A stretch of 16,122 nucleotides of DNA from contig JAOXRV010000747.1 of assembly GCA_025800435.1 (NCBI GenBank), positions 1 through 16,122 of the forward strand. The letters are read 5' to 3'. Origin of the DNA: Cellvibrionaceae bacterium (GTDB lineage: Bacteria > Pseudomonadota > Gammaproteobacteria > Pseudomonadales > Cellvibrionaceae). A program made the position numbers and the translations under genes. Below are positions 8,936-16,122 of this stretch, piece after piece. The notes under the pieces were generated by a model. The model had not been told where the DNA came from, ran no database searches, and was given only the letters and a program-made list of their open reading frames with translations. The first letter of the stretch is position 1. Every line of letters starts with the position of its first letter.

Positions 8936-9469
8936 ATGTATAATGTAAAATCTCTGCTGGCCCTTGTGACCTTGGGTTTGGCAACTCAAGCCTATGCCGG
9001 TGGTCACTTTGGTGGTGGTCACTTTAATAAAGAAGAGCTGGACAGCAATGGCGATGGTAAAATCAGCCGCGAAGAAATCGCCGCCGCCAAGGCCGCCAAC
9101 TTCGCCAAGGCCGATGCCGATGGCAGTGGCAGCTTGAGCCAGGCCGAGCTGGAAGCCTTCCGCAGTGAGCGGCGCGAAGCCCGCCGGACGGCCCGATTTG
9201 CCAAGCTGGATGCGGATGATGATGGTAGTATTTCCGAAGCCGAGTTTGTTAGCCTAAGCCCGGATGATCGGGAGCAAATTGCCAAAAATATATTTGCCTT
9301 GGCCGATGCCGATGGCAATGGTGCGGTTAGCCCGGAAGAGCTGGCCGGCCTGCGTGAGAAGCGCGACGAGTTAGGTTTTGCACGCCTTGATGCCAATGGC
9401 GACGGCGCTATCTCTGAAGAGGAATTTACCGAGCGCCCAAAACGCAATTTCAAGCGTCGCGCTAAGTAG
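8936..9469 (+). CDS. Exported EF-hand protein with five calcium-binding loops
   Basis: This is a 177-residue protein with a Sec signal peptide (hydrophobic 6-17, probable cleavage after AYA at 19-21), so it should be periplasmic or secreted. It carries five 12-residue EF-hand loops of the Dx(D/N)xxGxhSxxE type, at 36-47, 60-71, 92-103, 124-135 and 152-163. Every loop has the invariant Asp at position 1, Gly at position 6 and Glu at position 12, so all five should be able to bind Ca2+. The linkers are Ala/Glu/Arg-rich helices and the C-terminus is basic (RPKRNFKRRAK). The start has GAGGAA 6 bases upstream. It is followed after 22 bases by the BaeS-like kinase and is probably the first gene of that operon. 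Its role may be periplasmic Ca2+ sensing or buffering for the kinase, or it may be an envelope-stress output. The fold call is firm and the role is inference. Confidence 0.92.
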   Translation: MYNVKSLLALVTLGLATQAYAGGHFGGGHFNKEELDSNGDGKISREEIAAAKAANFAKADADGSGSLSQAELEAFRSERREARRTARFAKLDADDDGSISEAEFVSLSPDDREQIAKNIFALADADGNGAVSPEELAGLREKRDELGFARLDANGDGAISEEEFTERPKRNFKRRAK

Positions 9470-9491
9470 TTATTCCTTAATAAGGTAATCG

Positions 9492-10949
9492 ATGAAACTT
9501 AGAACCAAGCTATTTATTGCCTTTATCTGCGCCACAGCCAGCGTTACGCTGGCTGTGGCCGCTTGGGTGAACCACAGCTTTGACCGTGGTTTTCGCGATT
9601 ACCTCAATCAGATGGCGCTGCAGCGAGCTGCCCCAGTGGTGGCCACTATGCAGGATTATTATCAGCGTCACGGCAGCTGGGATGAGCTGCGCAATAACCA
9701 TCGTCGCTGGCGCCGGCTGCTGCTGTTTTCCATAGCCCAAGATCGAGGCCTGGGCGATGCCGTCAGTTTTGATGCCCGACGCGAATTTGAAGCGCGAGAT
9801 CGAGATTGGCGCGATCGAGACGAAGATAACCGCCGCCACCGGCCGCCAAAAAAAAGAGTAACCGATCTGGGTTGGTTGCGATTGTACGACCGCGATGAAG
9901 ACTTTGTGGTGGGCCCTAAGCGCTGGCCGCGCGAGTGTCTTAAGCGCCCGATTGAGGTCGACGGTGAAGTGGTGGGCTATATCGGCGTGCGCCCCATCTC
10001 TATTCATACCGATCGAATCGGTACACAGTTTCGCAACCAACAGTTAAAAAGTTTGGCCGCGGTGGTATTGGTGGTCATCGCTGTTTCCGCCCTGTTAGCT
10101 TGGGTATTGGCGCGGCATTTAACCGGCCCCATCGCCGCCTTAACCCGCGCCGCCAATCAACTGGCCGCCGGCGATTATCAAACTCGGGTATCGGTTCGGG
10201 GTAAAGATGAGTTGGCTACCCTCGCTGAAGATTTTAACCAGCTGGCCCTGGCCCTAGAGCGCAATGAAAAATCTCGCCAACAGTGGATTGCAGATATTTC
10301 CCATGAGCTGCGCACGCCACTGGCGGTATTGCGCGGTGAGATTGAGGCAGTAATGGATGGGGTGCGGCGCTTGGATGAGAGTAGGGTGCAATCGCTGCAC
10401 GGCGAAATCCTGGCCCTTAGCCAACTGGTGGACGATCTCTACCAACTGGCACTATCCGATGTGGGTGCCCTGGATTATCGCTTTGAGGCACAGCCAGTCA
10501 GTGATGTACTGGGCTTGAGTATCGATGCCTTTAGCGATCGCTTTAACAAGGCCGGCCTGCGGTTCGAGACAGAGGGCCTCGATCGCTTGAGCGGCACCAT
10601 GCGCGCCGACAGCAATCGCTTAGCCCAGTTGTTTAACAACTTATTTGAAAACAGTATTCGCTATACCGACAGCGGCGGCAGGGTAAAGTTGAGTGCCAGT
10701 CAATCTGAGCAATCGCTTGAATTGCGCCTTGAAGACTCGGCCCCCGGTGTCGCGGCCGCTGATCTGGAGAAAATTTTCGAACGCTTGTATCGAGTCGATC
10801 AATCTCGCAGTCGTGAGCATGGCGGGTCTGGCTTGGGCCTGGCCCTGTGTCGCAATATTGTCGAGGCTCACGGTGGGGAAATTCGCGCCGAGGCATCGGC
10901 TCTGGGCGGGGTGGCGATTATTATTCAACTGCCGCGGGTGGGGGGTTGA
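9492..10949 (+). CDS. baeS: BaeS-like envelope-stress sensor histidine kinase
   Basis: This 485-residue inner-membrane kinase has TM1 at about 7-27, a periplasmic sensor of about 155 residues, and TM2 at about 187-208. HAMP lies at about 208-262 with DELATLAEDFNQLALALE. HisKA has His271 in ISHELRTPLAVLRGE, and the ATPase domain has Asn387 (FENSIRYTDSGG), DSAPG at 415-419 and GGSGLGLAL at 444-452. Runs such as DISHELRTPLAVLRGE, LFNNLFENS and RYTDSGG closely resemble E. coli BaeS, and the sensor shares its SFDRGF, GSWDELRNN and VGP landmarks. Residues 94-122 form an unusually charged Asp/Arg/Glu/Lys segment. The start has AAGGTAA 3 bases upstream. The gene is 22 bases after the EF-hand gene and 2 bases before the regulator. 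The BaeS assignment is by resemblance, and the stimulus may differ from that of E. coli. Confidence 0.9.
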   Translation: MKLRTKLFIAFICATASVTLAVAAWVNHSFDRGFRDYLNQMALQRAAPVVATMQDYYQRHGSWDELRNNHRRWRRLLLFSIAQDRGLGDAVSFDARREFEARDRDWRDRDEDNRRHRPPKKRVTDLGWLRLYDRDEDFVVGPKRWPRECLKRPIEVDGEVVGYIGVRPISIHTDRIGTQFRNQQLKSLAAVVLVVIAVSALLAWVLARHLTGPIAALTRAANQLAAGDYQTRVSVRGKDELATLAEDFNQLALALERNEKSRQQWIADISHELRTPLAVLRGEIEAVMDGVRRLDESRVQSLHGEILALSQLVDDLYQLALSDVGALDYRFEAQPVSDVLGLSIDAFSDRFNKAGLRFETEGLDRLSGTMRADSNRLAQLFNNLFENSIRYTDSGGRVKLSASQSEQSLELRLEDSAPGVAAADLEKIFERLYRVDQSRSREHGGSGLGLALCRNIVEAHGGEIRAEASALGGVAIIIQLPRVGG

Positions 10950-10951
10950 GC

Positions 10952-11629
10952 ATGAGCAGTGGTCATATTTTAATTGTCGAAGATGAGCCTAAGCTGGCGC
11001 TATTATTAAAGGACTACCTGGCGCGCGAGCTGTATCAAGTCAGCTGCCTACACGACGGTGACGGTGTCTTGGATTTCGTACGCGAGCAGGGACCAGATCT
11101 TATTTTGCTCGATTTAATGCTGCCCGGCAAAGATGGAATGAGTATCTGCCGAGAGCTGCGCCAGTTTAGCAATGTGCCGGTTATTATGACCACCGCTCGG
11201 GTTGAAGAAATAGACCGCCTGTTGGGCTTGGAGTTGGGCGCTGACGACTATATTTGTAAACCCTATAGCCCCCGAGAAGTTGTGGCCCGTGTTAAAACCG
11301 TGCTGCGTCGCTTCGGGCCTGCGGGCTCGGTGCCGCCAGACCGCAACAAAGTGCAGGTAAACGAAGAGGCCTATGAGGTAAGGTTGGGAGATAAACTGCT
11401 GGAGCTTACCCCGGTTGAATTTCGTTTGTTTTTGTTTTTATACCAACACCCGGCCCAAGTTTTTTCTCGCAGTCAGCTGATGGATAAACTCTACAGCGAT
11501 GGCCGAATTGTTACCGACCGCACTGTCGATAGCCATGTCAAAAACCTACGGCGCAAACTCAGCGCCGCCGATCCAGAGCAAGAGTTAATTCGCTCTATAT
11601 ACGGTGTGGGTTACCGTTACGACCCCTGA
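10952..11629 (+). CDS. baeR: BaeR-like response regulator (OmpR/PhoB family)
   Basis: This 225-residue regulator has a receiver domain (about 4-120) with Glu10-Asp11-Glu12, phospho-acceptor Asp54 (LLDLMLPGKDGM), Thr81 and Lys103 (ICKPYSPREVVARVKT). A winged-helix DNA-binding domain covers about 132-223 (LTPVEFRLF, VTDRTVDSHVKNLRRKL, YGVGYRYDP). The stretches EEIDRLLGLELGADDYICKP and VTDRTVDSHVKNLRRKL are near-identical to E. coli BaeR as I recall it. The ATG at 10952 is chosen 2 bases after the kinase stop. A longer reading frame beginning inside the kinase gene would add 35 residues before the receiver and is rejected. There is no strong ribosome site, so coupling to the kinase is likely. 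It probably binds the direct repeat at 8817-8835 and controls its own operon. Confidence 0.92.
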   Translation: MSSGHILIVEDEPKLALLLKDYLARELYQVSCLHDGDGVLDFVREQGPDLILLDLMLPGKDGMSICRELRQFSNVPVIMTTARVEEIDRLLGLELGADDYICKPYSPREVVARVKTVLRRFGPAGSVPPDRNKVQVNEEAYEVRLGDKLLELTPVEFRLFLFLYQHPAQVFSRSQLMDKLYSDGRIVTDRTVDSHVKNLRRKLSAADPEQELIRSIYGVGYRYDP

Positions 11630-11742
11630 ACATTGCCGATATACCCCTCGCTTTTAAAGGGTAAACGGGTTAGTCTCCCCATCGGGTGCTGCATGGCTTT
11701 TATTGCAGCGGTGTTAATGGGTTTGCTTGGCATATTTCACTA

Positions 11743-13044
11743 ATGCAAGAACAAAATACTAAAAATTCTGCTAATTCTAAGCAGAATGGTCTTTCCCGCC
11801 TGGGGCGGAAGCTTTCCGGCCAATCGGGCATTGTTAATTTAATGGATGATTTGGGTGAGGCCTTGGCCATCAACCCAGAGATGATTTTTATGGGCGGCGG
11901 CAACCCCAGCCGTATCGATGCGCTGGAGGTAATCTTTGCCGAAAAACTGCAGGCGGTACTCGATGACGAGGCCGAGCGTCACAAACTGTTTGGTATTTAT
12001 CAATCGCCCCAGGGTGACCTGGCCTTTTTAACTGCCTTGGCCCAGTTGTTGAAGCAAGAGTTGGGCTGGCCTGTGAACGCTAATAATATTGCCGTTAGCA
12101 ATGGCTCTCAATCTGCGTTTTTTAACTTGTTTAATATGTTTGGCGGCCAGCAGGATGACGGCAGCTTTAAAAAGATTCAGCTACCCCTGGCACCCGAGTA
12201 TTTAGGCTATGGCGATGTCGGAGTCGATGAGGGGCTGTTTCGCGCCGCCAAGCCCCGTATCGAAGAGTTGGAAGGTAATCTGTTTAAATATCGGGTCGAT
12301 TTTGACGAGCTTAATATCGGCGATGATGTGGGTGCAATTTGTGTCTCTCGCCCCACCAACCCCACCGGTAATGTGCTGACCGATAAAGAGATTGAGAAGC
12401 TCGATAAGCTGGCCCGTAAAAAGGGTATACCGCTGATTATCGACGGCGCCTACGGTGTGCCTTTCCCAAATATGATTTTTGCTGAGGTCCAGCCCCACTG
12501 GAACCATAACACCATTGTGGTGCTGAGCTTTTCCAAGCTTGGCCTGCCCGGTGCCCGCACCGGCATTGTGGTGGCCAATGAAGACGTTATCCGGGCCTTT
12601 ACCAATACCAATACCATTGTCAATTTAGCCTGTGGCACCTTGGGCCCCTGTATTGGTAAGCAATTATTTGCTGACGGCTCTATTTTGGATGTTAGCAACA
12701 ATATTATTAAACCCTACTACCAAAATGCCTGTCAGCAAGCCCTGGCGGAAATTCGCCTGCAGTTTGGCGATTTACCCTACCGGGTGCACAAGCCCGAGGG
12801 TGCAATGTTCTTTTGGATTTGGTTTAAAGACCTGCCGATTAGCAGCGAGCTATTGTATCAACGTCTAAAACAGCGCGGTGTGTTGGTGGTGGCCGGGCAT
12901 CACTTTTTCGTGGGCCTGGATGAAGACTGGGATCACAAGCACCAGTGTCTGCGTGTTACCTATAGCCAAACACCCGAGGTGGTGGCCGCTGGCATTGCAA
13001 TTATTGCCGAAGAAGCGCGGCGCGCTTATTCAGATATACCCTAG
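11743..13044 (+). CDS. avtA: Valine-pyruvate aminotransferase
   Basis: This 433-residue cytosolic PLP enzyme of the class I/II aminotransferase fold interconverts valine or alanine with their keto acids (2-oxoisovalerate, pyruvate). Landmarks matching E. coli AvtA are SGIVNLMDDLGEAL (28-41), MGGGNPS, SNGSQSAFFNLFNMF (119-133) and CVSRPTNPTGNV with Asn206. Further on are Asp234 and Tyr237 (IIDGAYGVPFP), the Schiff-base Lys265 in SFSKLGLPGAR, HKPEGAMFFWIWFKDLP, and substrate-binding Arg404. The length compares well with about 417 in E. coli, with a polar N-terminal extension of about 15 residues. The ATG at 11743 is favoured. An in-frame GTG at 11686 would add 19 residues unlike the family. Neither has a good ribosome site. 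It stands alone, 113 bases after baeR. Confidence 0.93.
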   Translation: MQEQNTKNSANSKQNGLSRLGRKLSGQSGIVNLMDDLGEALAINPEMIFMGGGNPSRIDALEVIFAEKLQAVLDDEAERHKLFGIYQSPQGDLAFLTALAQLLKQELGWPVNANNIAVSNGSQSAFFNLFNMFGGQQDDGSFKKIQLPLAPEYLGYGDVGVDEGLFRAAKPRIEELEGNLFKYRVDFDELNIGDDVGAICVSRPTNPTGNVLTDKEIEKLDKLARKKGIPLIIDGAYGVPFPNMIFAEVQPHWNHNTIVVLSFSKLGLPGARTGIVVANEDVIRAFTNTNTIVNLACGTLGPCIGKQLFADGSILDVSNNIIKPYYQNACQQALAEIRLQFGDLPYRVHKPEGAMFFWIWFKDLPISSELLYQRLKQRGVLVVAGHHFFVGLDEDWDHKHQCLRVTYSQTPEVVAAGIAIIAEEARRAYSDIP

Positions 13045-13058
13045 GCCTTTCTCCAATC

Positions 13059-13080
13059 GGCTGCCGGGCAGGCAGCCTTT
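13059..13080 (+). terminator. Probable terminator of avtA
   Basis: A 7-bp perfect stem GGCTGCC/GGCAGCC (13059-13065 with 13071-13077, loop GGGCA) is followed by only three T residues. It lies 14 bases after the avtA stop. Its position fits an intrinsic terminator, but the short T-run makes it weak. Confidence 0.5.
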
Positions 13081-13212
13081 ACCAGCTTGAGCTATGGTTC
13101 TAAGAGTGCTTAAAAACCTTGCTGGGCATTGCCTGAGCAAATTAAATTAGCATGCTTATGTTCACGCACAATGCTGGTAGACGCTGCCCGCACAACCCGA
13201 GAAGGTAAAGGA

Positions 13213-14154
13213 ATGACCCAGAAACAATATCGCCTAGTTACCCGCAGTGACTTTGATGGATTGGTCTGCGCGGTACTGCTAAAACATTTACAGCTGGTGG
13301 ATGAAATTGTTTTTGTGCACCCCAAGGATATGCAGGATGGCAAGGTCGAGATCAGCAATAACGATATCACCACCAATTTACCCTATGTGCCCGGTGTGCA
13401 CTTAGCATTCGATCATCACTATTCAGAAACTTTGCGCAACGATGTAGAGCCGGGCCATATAATTGACGCCGATGCCCCCTCAGCAGCGCGTGTGGTGTTT
13501 GATCACTACGGTGGTTTTAATGCTTTCCCTGCAGCTTGGGCAGATATGCTTGACGCGGTGGATAAGGCAGACTCAGCCATGTTTACCCAGTCGGAAATTC
13601 TCTATCCCAACAATTGGGTGCTGCTCAATTTTATTATGGATGCGCGTACCGGGCTCGGGCGGTTCCGCGATTTTACCATTTCGAACTACGATTTGATGAT
13701 GAAGTTGATTGACTGCTGCTCAACTATGCCCATCGAAGATATACTGCTGCTAGAAGATGTGCAGGAGCGGGTGGAAATGTATCAAGATCACAGCTTGTTA
13801 TTTATGGATCAGATACGTCGCAACACTACCGTGTATGATAATTTGGTGGTACTAAACTTACAGGAGCAAGATCCGATTTGGGCCGGTAACCGCTTTATGG
13901 TTTACGCCCTATTTCCAGAGGTTAATGTGTCCATCCACCGCTTGTGGGGCTTGCGCAAACAGAATACGGTATTTGCCGTGGGGCGATCCATTCTTAAGCG
14001 CAATAGCAAGGTCAATATCGGTGAGCTAATGCTGGACTACGGCGGCGGCGGCCACGAGGCCGCAGGAACCTGTCAGGTGAGCAACGACGTGGCCGATAAG
14101 GTACTGGAAGAGTTGATAGAGCGCTTGACCATGAAGGAGCCCGTATCATCCTAA
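13213..14154 (+). CDS. DHH/DHHA1 family phosphoesterase (exopolyphosphatase-like)
   Basis: This 313-residue protein belongs to the DHH superfamily of Mn2+-dependent phosphoesterases. Motif I is TRSDFDGLVCAVLL with Asp13 and Asp15. The DHH triad is at 67-69 (AFDHHYSETL), and a further acidic metal site is likely around DMLDAVDKAD (111-120). The C-terminal DHHA1 part has GGGGHEAAG at 277-285. Relatives act on pyrophosphate, polyphosphate, cyclic dinucleotides or short oligonucleotides (nanoRNase). This sequence lacks the usual RecJ nuclease length, and I cannot tell the substrate. The ATG at 13213 has GAAGG 7 bases upstream. A longer frame from a TTG at 13129 has no support. No partner genes are adjacent, and it ends at a strong terminator shared with the convergent gene. 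Confidence 0.88.
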   Translation: MTQKQYRLVTRSDFDGLVCAVLLKHLQLVDEIVFVHPKDMQDGKVEISNNDITTNLPYVPGVHLAFDHHYSETLRNDVEPGHIIDADAPSAARVVFDHYGGFNAFPAAWADMLDAVDKADSAMFTQSEILYPNNWVLLNFIMDARTGLGRFRDFTISNYDLMMKLIDCCSTMPIEDILLLEDVQERVEMYQDHSLLFMDQIRRNTTVYDNLVVLNLQEQDPIWAGNRFMVYALFPEVNVSIHRLWGLRKQNTVFAVGRSILKRNSKVNIGELMLDYGGGGHEAAGTCQVSNDVADKVLEELIERLTMKEPVSS

Positions 14155-14172
14155 CGGGTAGCTTGGCTGCAG

Positions 14173-14203
14173 AAAAAAACCGGTGATCTCACCGGTTTTT
14201 TTT
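14173..14203. terminator. Bidirectional rho-independent terminator
   Basis: A near-perfect 14-bp inverted repeat (14173-14186 with 14189-14202) has the GC core ACCGGTGA. A run of 7 A precedes it and 8 T follow it. The A and T runs make it a terminator in both directions, serving the DHH gene (stop 14154) and the convergent Ig-repeat gene (stop 14219). Confidence 0.95.
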
Positions 14204-14218
14204 GCTTGCTAATATTGC

Positions 14219-15532
14219 CTATGCCCCAGCCCGCAGCTTTGCGCGCCCCAGCCAGCCAAGCCCCAACAGTAGCATTAATAACAGCAGCGGTTGGTTAACG
14301 GGAATGGCAGGGGTGAAGTTAACGGTTGCTCGGCTTAAGGTGCCAAAGCTAAAGCCTGGGTTGGGGGTTAATGGGTTACCGAGTAAATCACTGATGGTCG
14401 CCCCGCCCGGCAGTTGGATGGGGCTACTGGCGCTAATCCCGTCACTGTCAAAGTCGGTGCTTATCAGGGTGTAGCGAAAAGTCAGCTGAGTGCCGCCAGA
14501 GCCGCTCGTATAGTCGGCATTGACGCTATTGCCGCCGATATCCAGTGGCAATTGGGGGGTTCCGCTGACATTAACCGGCTCGCTAAATTCGATAATAAAA
14601 TCTAAGTTGTCGCCGGTTTGGTAGCGGCCGTCGGCCGGTGGCGCGGTGCTGCCGCTACCGGGCAAATTCTCCGTCGGCGGGATGCCGTCGATGCTTACCC
14701 CGACCAATGGTGATACCGCGCTAAAGCCCGCGCTGTCGAGATTGTTGGCATTGCCGACATCGACAATATCGGTAACTTCCCCGGCTGCTACGGTAATCGC
14801 GGTCATGTCTGCTGCGGTGTCCAGCGCATCGCCGTTAACCACGGTGTAGCGAAAGGTCAGGGTGTTGCTGGCCCCGGGGTTGGGGCTCACCACGGTCGCA
14901 CTGCGATCAACGCCGCCAATATTAATGGTGACGCTGGGGCTGCCGCTGGCCGTGACGTCTTCGCTAAAGGTTAGCAGCACTTCTAATACGCTCCCGACAA
15001 TATAAGTGCCGCCGGCCGGTGGGGTTTGACCGGTAATGGTGGGGTCGGTGGTATCCACCAGCACGGTGGGCAGGTTAGTGGCGGTGGCGTCGGCATCTAA
15101 GGAGGCGGCGTTGGTACTGGGGTTGCCGGTCAAGGTGGCGCCACCGGCGAGCACAATATCGCCGGCGATATCAATGCCGTCGGTGTCGGTCAGGGTAGTG
15201 GCCGCGCCCACTGTATAGCGAAACACCAGTGGATTGATATTGGTGCCAGTGCTGATCAGGGTGGCGTTGACCGAGTCACCACCGACAGTCAGGGGTAGGG
15301 TCACACTGCCGCCGCCAAGGGCGATATCAATACCTTCATCATAGGTAATGGATATATCGATATTACCAGTTTCGCCATAGGTGTTGCCCGGCGCGTTAAT
15401 GGCGGTGATATTTTCCGCCACCGCCAGTTGCGATAGCAGGGCTGCGAGGCCAATAGCCAATAGGGGTTTTATTGTCGAGCGAAACTTGTCTAACAAATGA
15501 GTTAGTAAAGGGAAAGCCTTAAGGCTGGTCAT
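14219..15532 (-). CDS. Secreted protein with three Ig-like repeats and a C-terminal hydrophobic sorting/anchor tail
   Basis: This 437-residue protein has a signal peptide (basic to about 22, hydrophobic 23-38, cleavage after AVA-39). Three diverged beta-rich repeats of about 115-120 residues follow (about 40-160, 165-285, 295-407). They share (V/I)GGxSV/NA-type strands, L(V/T)FRYT at 102-107, 225-230 and 350-355, and TFSEDV/EFSEPV in repeats 2 and 3. Repeats 1 and 3 share DGI...GGAT...GNP, with DTDG and DSDG turns that could hold Ca2+. The end has IPVNQP (410-415), a leucine-rich segment (416-428) and a basic tail (RAKLR). This layout resembles IPTL-CTERM-like exosortase signals. The motif is atypical, so it could equally be a plain membrane anchor. 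The ATG at 15532 has AGGAG 7 bases upstream. A GTG six codons earlier overlaps that site and is rejected. The function is unknown, and a surface or adhesion role is a guess from fold. Confidence 0.88.
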   Translation of the reverse strand: MTSLKAFPLLTHLLDKFRSTIKPLLAIGLAALLSQLAVAENITAINAPGNTYGETGNIDISITYDEGIDIALGGGSVTLPLTVGGDSVNATLISTGTNINPLVFRYTVGAATTLTDTDGIDIAGDIVLAGGATLTGNPSTNAASLDADATATNLPTVLVDTTDPTITGQTPPAGGTYIVGSVLEVLLTFSEDVTASGSPSVTINIGGVDRSATVVSPNPGASNTLTFRYTVVNGDALDTAADMTAITVAAGEVTDIVDVGNANNLDSAGFSAVSPLVGVSIDGIPPTENLPGSGSTAPPADGRYQTGDNLDFIIEFSEPVNVSGTPQLPLDIGGNSVNADYTSGSGGTQLTFRYTLISTDFDSDGISASSPIQLPGGATISDLLGNPLTPNPGFSFGTLSRATVNFTPAIPVNQPLLLLMLLLGLGWLGRAKLRAGA

Positions 15533-15593
15533 GTTGCAACTCCTGTGCACTCAAACCGCAGTGTGATCGTTGATAGATACCTCGATTCGTTCA

Positions 15594-15640
15594 GCTGGGG
15601 CGACTCCCTGAAGCACTGGTGTTCGGTGCTTTGCCACAGC
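15594..15640 (-). ncRNA. Possible structured 5' leader of the Ig-repeat gene
   Basis: An outer 8-bp stem with one mismatch (15594-15601 with 15633-15640) encloses a perfect 6-bp hairpin (15611-15616 with 15626-15631, 9-base loop). A purine-rich single-stranded CAGGGAGT lies between them. It is 61 bases upstream of the start codon of the Ig-repeat gene, in a 208-base gap without a gene. No T-run follows, so it is not an obvious terminator of the upstream transglycosylase. It could be a regulatory leader. It does not match a riboswitch class that I can name with confidence. Confidence 0.3.
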
Positions 15641-15740
15641 GTTCGCTAATGCTAGCCCAACAACCGTGCTGGGGGTAGTGAAATCTTATCGTTGGCAGAA
15701 TATTGGCGTCTGGTTGCTTATGTTTTGGCTGGAAGGTGCG

Positions 15741-16122
15741 TTATCGCCACTGTTCCCAGGCATCCATCACTTTAATCGAGTAGCGATAGCTGCCATAGCT
15801 GCCATTGTAGCGGGCAAGTGCCTCGGGCCAGCGGCCTTTGGCGCGGTCGAGGTAGTGGCGCAAAATTGTGCAGCCATAGCGCAGATTGGTGTCCATTTGG
15901 GTTAAGTTATCTTGGCTGCGGCCAATTTCATTTTTCCAAAACGGCATAACTTGCATCATGCCCTGGGCGCCAACCCGGGAGATGGCAAAGCGGTCGAAGT
16001 GGCTCTCTACTTGAATCACCGCCAGTACCATTTCCGGTGGCAGTTGTACCCGGCTGGCCTCGCGGTGCACGGCCTTGAGTATTTTTAAGCGGTGTTCCGG
16101 GTCTTTGATATAGCGGGATAAA
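15741..16122 (-). CDS. Soluble lytic murein transglycosylase (Slt family), C-terminal catalytic part; truncated by window edge
   Basis: The reading frame is open through the right end of the window (the first full codon on the minus strand reads Leu), so the start lies outside. The visible 127 residues or so are the lysozyme-like transglycosylase domain, which cleaves peptidoglycan between MurNAc and GlcNAc. The catalytic Glu in VIQVESHFD is encoded at 16005-16007. It is followed by GAQGMMQVMP, NLRYGCTILRHYLDRA and ALARYNGSYGS, the Slt motif series in order. The C-terminus ends at a normal stop (15741) soon after the domain, as in short Slt-domain proteins. It probably acts in the periplasm. 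A signal peptide cannot be checked here. Confidence 0.88.
   Translation of the reverse strand, partial: LSRYIKDPEHRLKILKAVHREASRVQLPPEMVLAVIQVESHFDRFAISRVGAQGMMQVMPFWKNEIGRSQDNLTQMDTNLRYGCTILRHYLDRAKGRWPEALARYNGSYGSYRYSIKVMDAWEQWR

Noticed and set aside
10847..10951. Extended N-terminus for the BaeR-like regulator
   Set aside because: The 35 added residues overlap the kinase gene in another frame and precede a complete receiver domain that starts at the ATG at 10952.
11688..11709. 6-bp inverted repeat GCTGCA/TGCAGC after baeR as a terminator
   Set aside because: The stem is short with a 10-base loop and no T-run follows.
11686..11742. GTG start adding 19 residues to AvtA
   Set aside because: The added residues show no family similarity and no ribosome site precedes them, although the ATG at 11743 also has only a weak one.
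15533..15740. c-di-GMP-I (GEMM) riboswitch upstream of the Ig-repeat gene
   Set aside because: Only GGCAAA and a loose fold match; the paired-helix architecture and remaining conserved bases are not seen, so only a generic structured leader is reported.

Overview
The window reads as a moderately GC-rich chromosomal segment of a gammaproteobacterium, probably a marine heterotroph. The support is protein-level resemblance to Pseudomonas, E. coli and marine gammaproteobacterial families: BaeS/BaeR, AvtA, an RhlG-like SDR, and a Slt-type transglycosylase. The palindromic intergenic repeats are of a kind I associate with Cellvibrionales/Spongiibacteraceae-like genomes. The taxonomic placement is inference. 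I see no tRNA, rRNA, CRISPR array, integrase or transposase gene.

Left third (1-6284), all on the minus strand: a fatty-acid beta-oxidation cluster. In transcription order it holds an RhlG-like short-chain dehydrogenase (6284-5502), then an acyl-CoA dehydrogenase (5388-3580), a bifunctional enoyl-CoA hydratase/3-hydroxyacyl-CoA dehydrogenase resembling peroxisomal MFE-1 (3550-1433), and a thiolase (1337-150). The last three cover all four chemical steps of the spiral. They end at a good intrinsic terminator (90-124). The window opens inside one copy of a palindromic repeat (1-76).

Divergent gap (6285-6694, about 410 bp): it contains no credible gene. It holds two 20-bp direct repeats and a second copy of the palindromic repeat with 28-bp perfect inverted arms, followed by the start region of the next operon.

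Middle (6695-11629), plus strand: two two-component systems back to back. The first is a soluble PAS-PAS histidine kinase overlapping a FixJ/LuxR-type response regulator by 4 bp. The second unit encodes an exported protein with five EF-hand loops, a BaeS-like membrane kinase and a BaeR-like regulator. In front of it is an 11-bp-period direct repeat that closely resembles the E. coli BaeR box and sits just upstream of a plausible -10. The likely picture is an autoregulated envelope-stress circuit with a calcium-binding periplasmic protein among its outputs or inputs. This is the most interesting part of the window.

Right third: on the plus strand, valine-pyruvate aminotransferase AvtA (11743-13044) and a DHH/DHHA1 phosphoesterase (13213-14154). 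A strong bidirectional terminator (14173-14203) separates them from a convergent minus-strand gene (15532-14219). That gene encodes a secreted protein of three Ig-like repeats with a hydrophobic C-terminal anchor or sorting tail, and a possible structured RNA leader lies upstream of it (15594-15640). The right edge cuts a soluble lytic transglycosylase gene (minus strand), of which only the C-terminal catalytic part is present.
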